Shown: piece after piece, positions 52,401 to 64,000 of the stretch
How positions within the stretch are numbered: position 1 is the first letter of the stretch
Layout of the letters: each line of letters opens with the position of its first letter
DNA from: Hypomesus transpacificus
Lineage: Eukaryota > Chordata > Actinopteri > Osmeriformes > Osmeridae
Length of the DNA stretch: 64,000 nt
Reading direction: 5' to 3'
Assembly: GCF_021917145.1 (NCBI RefSeq)
Contig: NC_061062.1
Location: 4,056,466 to 4,120,465, forward strand
Program-made: the position numbers and the translations under genes
The notes under the pieces: model-generated
Seen by the model: only the letters and a program-made list of their open reading frames with translations
What the model was told of the DNA's origin: nothing
Database searches by the model: none

Positions 52401-53418
52401 ATTAATTTCAATATCATTACAGAAAATGTTATAGTACAGAGTTCTTCAATGACCTCTCATTGCTTTGATAATGTCTTACATAAGAGTGCTGGTCGCATTT
52501 CTGTACAATATTACTCTTTTTCTGTACATTGTTTTAAACAGTTGTTAAAAAGGCAGTCCCCACTTAAATAAGCTGGTTCTCCCTTCTGAAAGATGAAAGT
52601 AATGAAAGAGAAAGTTTTCTCCTGTCTCCCCAGCCTCTGGGTGGGTGGGTGACCTGGTGGGGTAATAGATGGGGGCAAGTGGGGTAGTAGATGGGGTCAG
52701 GGCAAATAGGCAGGTGAGGTGGTAGGAATCTGGAGGATAGGTCAACTGTTGTGACCGGATAACCCCACTACCTTGCCCATGCCTGCACATTTGGCACCGC
52801 GCACATAAACACGACTCACAGGATAAACAACAAGCGAAGCTGGCTATAAAGCCCTTATGGAGATTAAATGAGGGAGATATGAGGCATAGAAGCACTAGAG
52901 GGAAAATATGTCACCTAATTGCACCATAAGGATGATACAGCCCTCCTCTCCAGCCAGAGCAATGTTCTGACATCATATCCTGCCGGGAGAGGAAATGGGC
53001 ATCTCCAGAGGAGCTCTACTGCTACAGCTAACAGGAAAGGGAGGGGCTAGCACTGAACACACAAAGCAAATGGGAGGAAAGAGAACACAGTTGATAATAT
53101 AATATAATATAATGATAATATCAATAACGATAATAATTAAATATAATAATCATGATAATTATAACAAGGATATAATACAGAATAAATCTCTTATATTTCA
53201 TATATTCTTCACTTCAAAAGCTCATATTTTTTCTGTCTTGTAAATACAATGATCTTTTTTTTTCTTCACATTGAGATTGATAAATGTACTCCTATAGTAT
53301 CCTTTGTGATTGAGAAGTCGATATCCCAGTTCAGTACAAACTAGCTGTGCCATTGCATATTAATGGGATAGTTTGATGATATGTGAACATGCAGCGCTGC
53401 TCCGTCCAGAAAGTGACA
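52401..53418 (-). other. gphn: probable 3' UTR of gphn
   Basis: AT-rich sequence after the gephyrin stop codon with an (AATAT)/(AATAA)-rich block around 53090-53180 and no exon. Confidence 0.5.

Positions 53419-64000
<10,582 letters not shown>

Overview
The window is a piece of a ray-finned (teleost) fish nuclear genome. Evidence: intron-containing vertebrate genes with short introns, very dense CA/GT, CT/GA and poly-G simple repeats, tRNA-derived SINEs with the fish-type tail 'gataagagcgtctgctaaatg', and a palindromic hAT element. The species cannot be named from this; an early-branching euteleost (smelt/salmon/pike-like) is a guess based on retention of CATSPERB.

Four protein genes were reconstructed exon by exon, all on the minus strand, so reading from high to low coordinates follows transcription. 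(1) gphn, gephyrin, 63677 down to 53419: its first ~100 codons lie beyond the right edge; 17 constitutive coding exons and five frame-keeping cassette exons or candidates are visible. (2) pals1/mpp5, 46453 down to 40011: complete in 13 coding exons (672 aa), with a probable noncoding first exon near 52.1 kb. (3) catsperb, CatSper beta, 37871 down to 28005: 25 exons and 1131 aa, apparently intact. (4) ccdc88c (Daple), 26868 down to 5911: 26 exons visible; the second half of the HOOK domain is missing and probably sits in the 100-N assembly gap at 21193-21292. Every junction listed obeys GT-AG and keeps phase. The left ~4.4 kb and the spaces between genes hold no gene I can support.

The genes do not form a pathway. 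Gephyrin is the inhibitory-synapse scaffold and molybdenum-cofactor enzyme, PALS1 the Crumbs polarity scaffold, CATSPERB a sperm calcium-channel subunit and Daple a Wnt/G-protein regulator. Human orthologues are all on chromosome 14 in two well separated pairs (GPHN-MPP5 and CATSPERB-CCDC88C), joined here in 64 kb.

The most striking pattern is repeats at splice sites. Five minisatellites are tandem copies of an exon edge plus its splice donor or acceptor (catsperb 32831-33564 and 30118-30250, gphn 62022-62205, ccdc88c 14865-15035 and 15378-15545). At several other exons the polypyrimidine tract is itself a huge repeat (CT microsatellite, poly-C, 32-bp array). Gephyrin also shows possible undescribed in-frame cassette exons.
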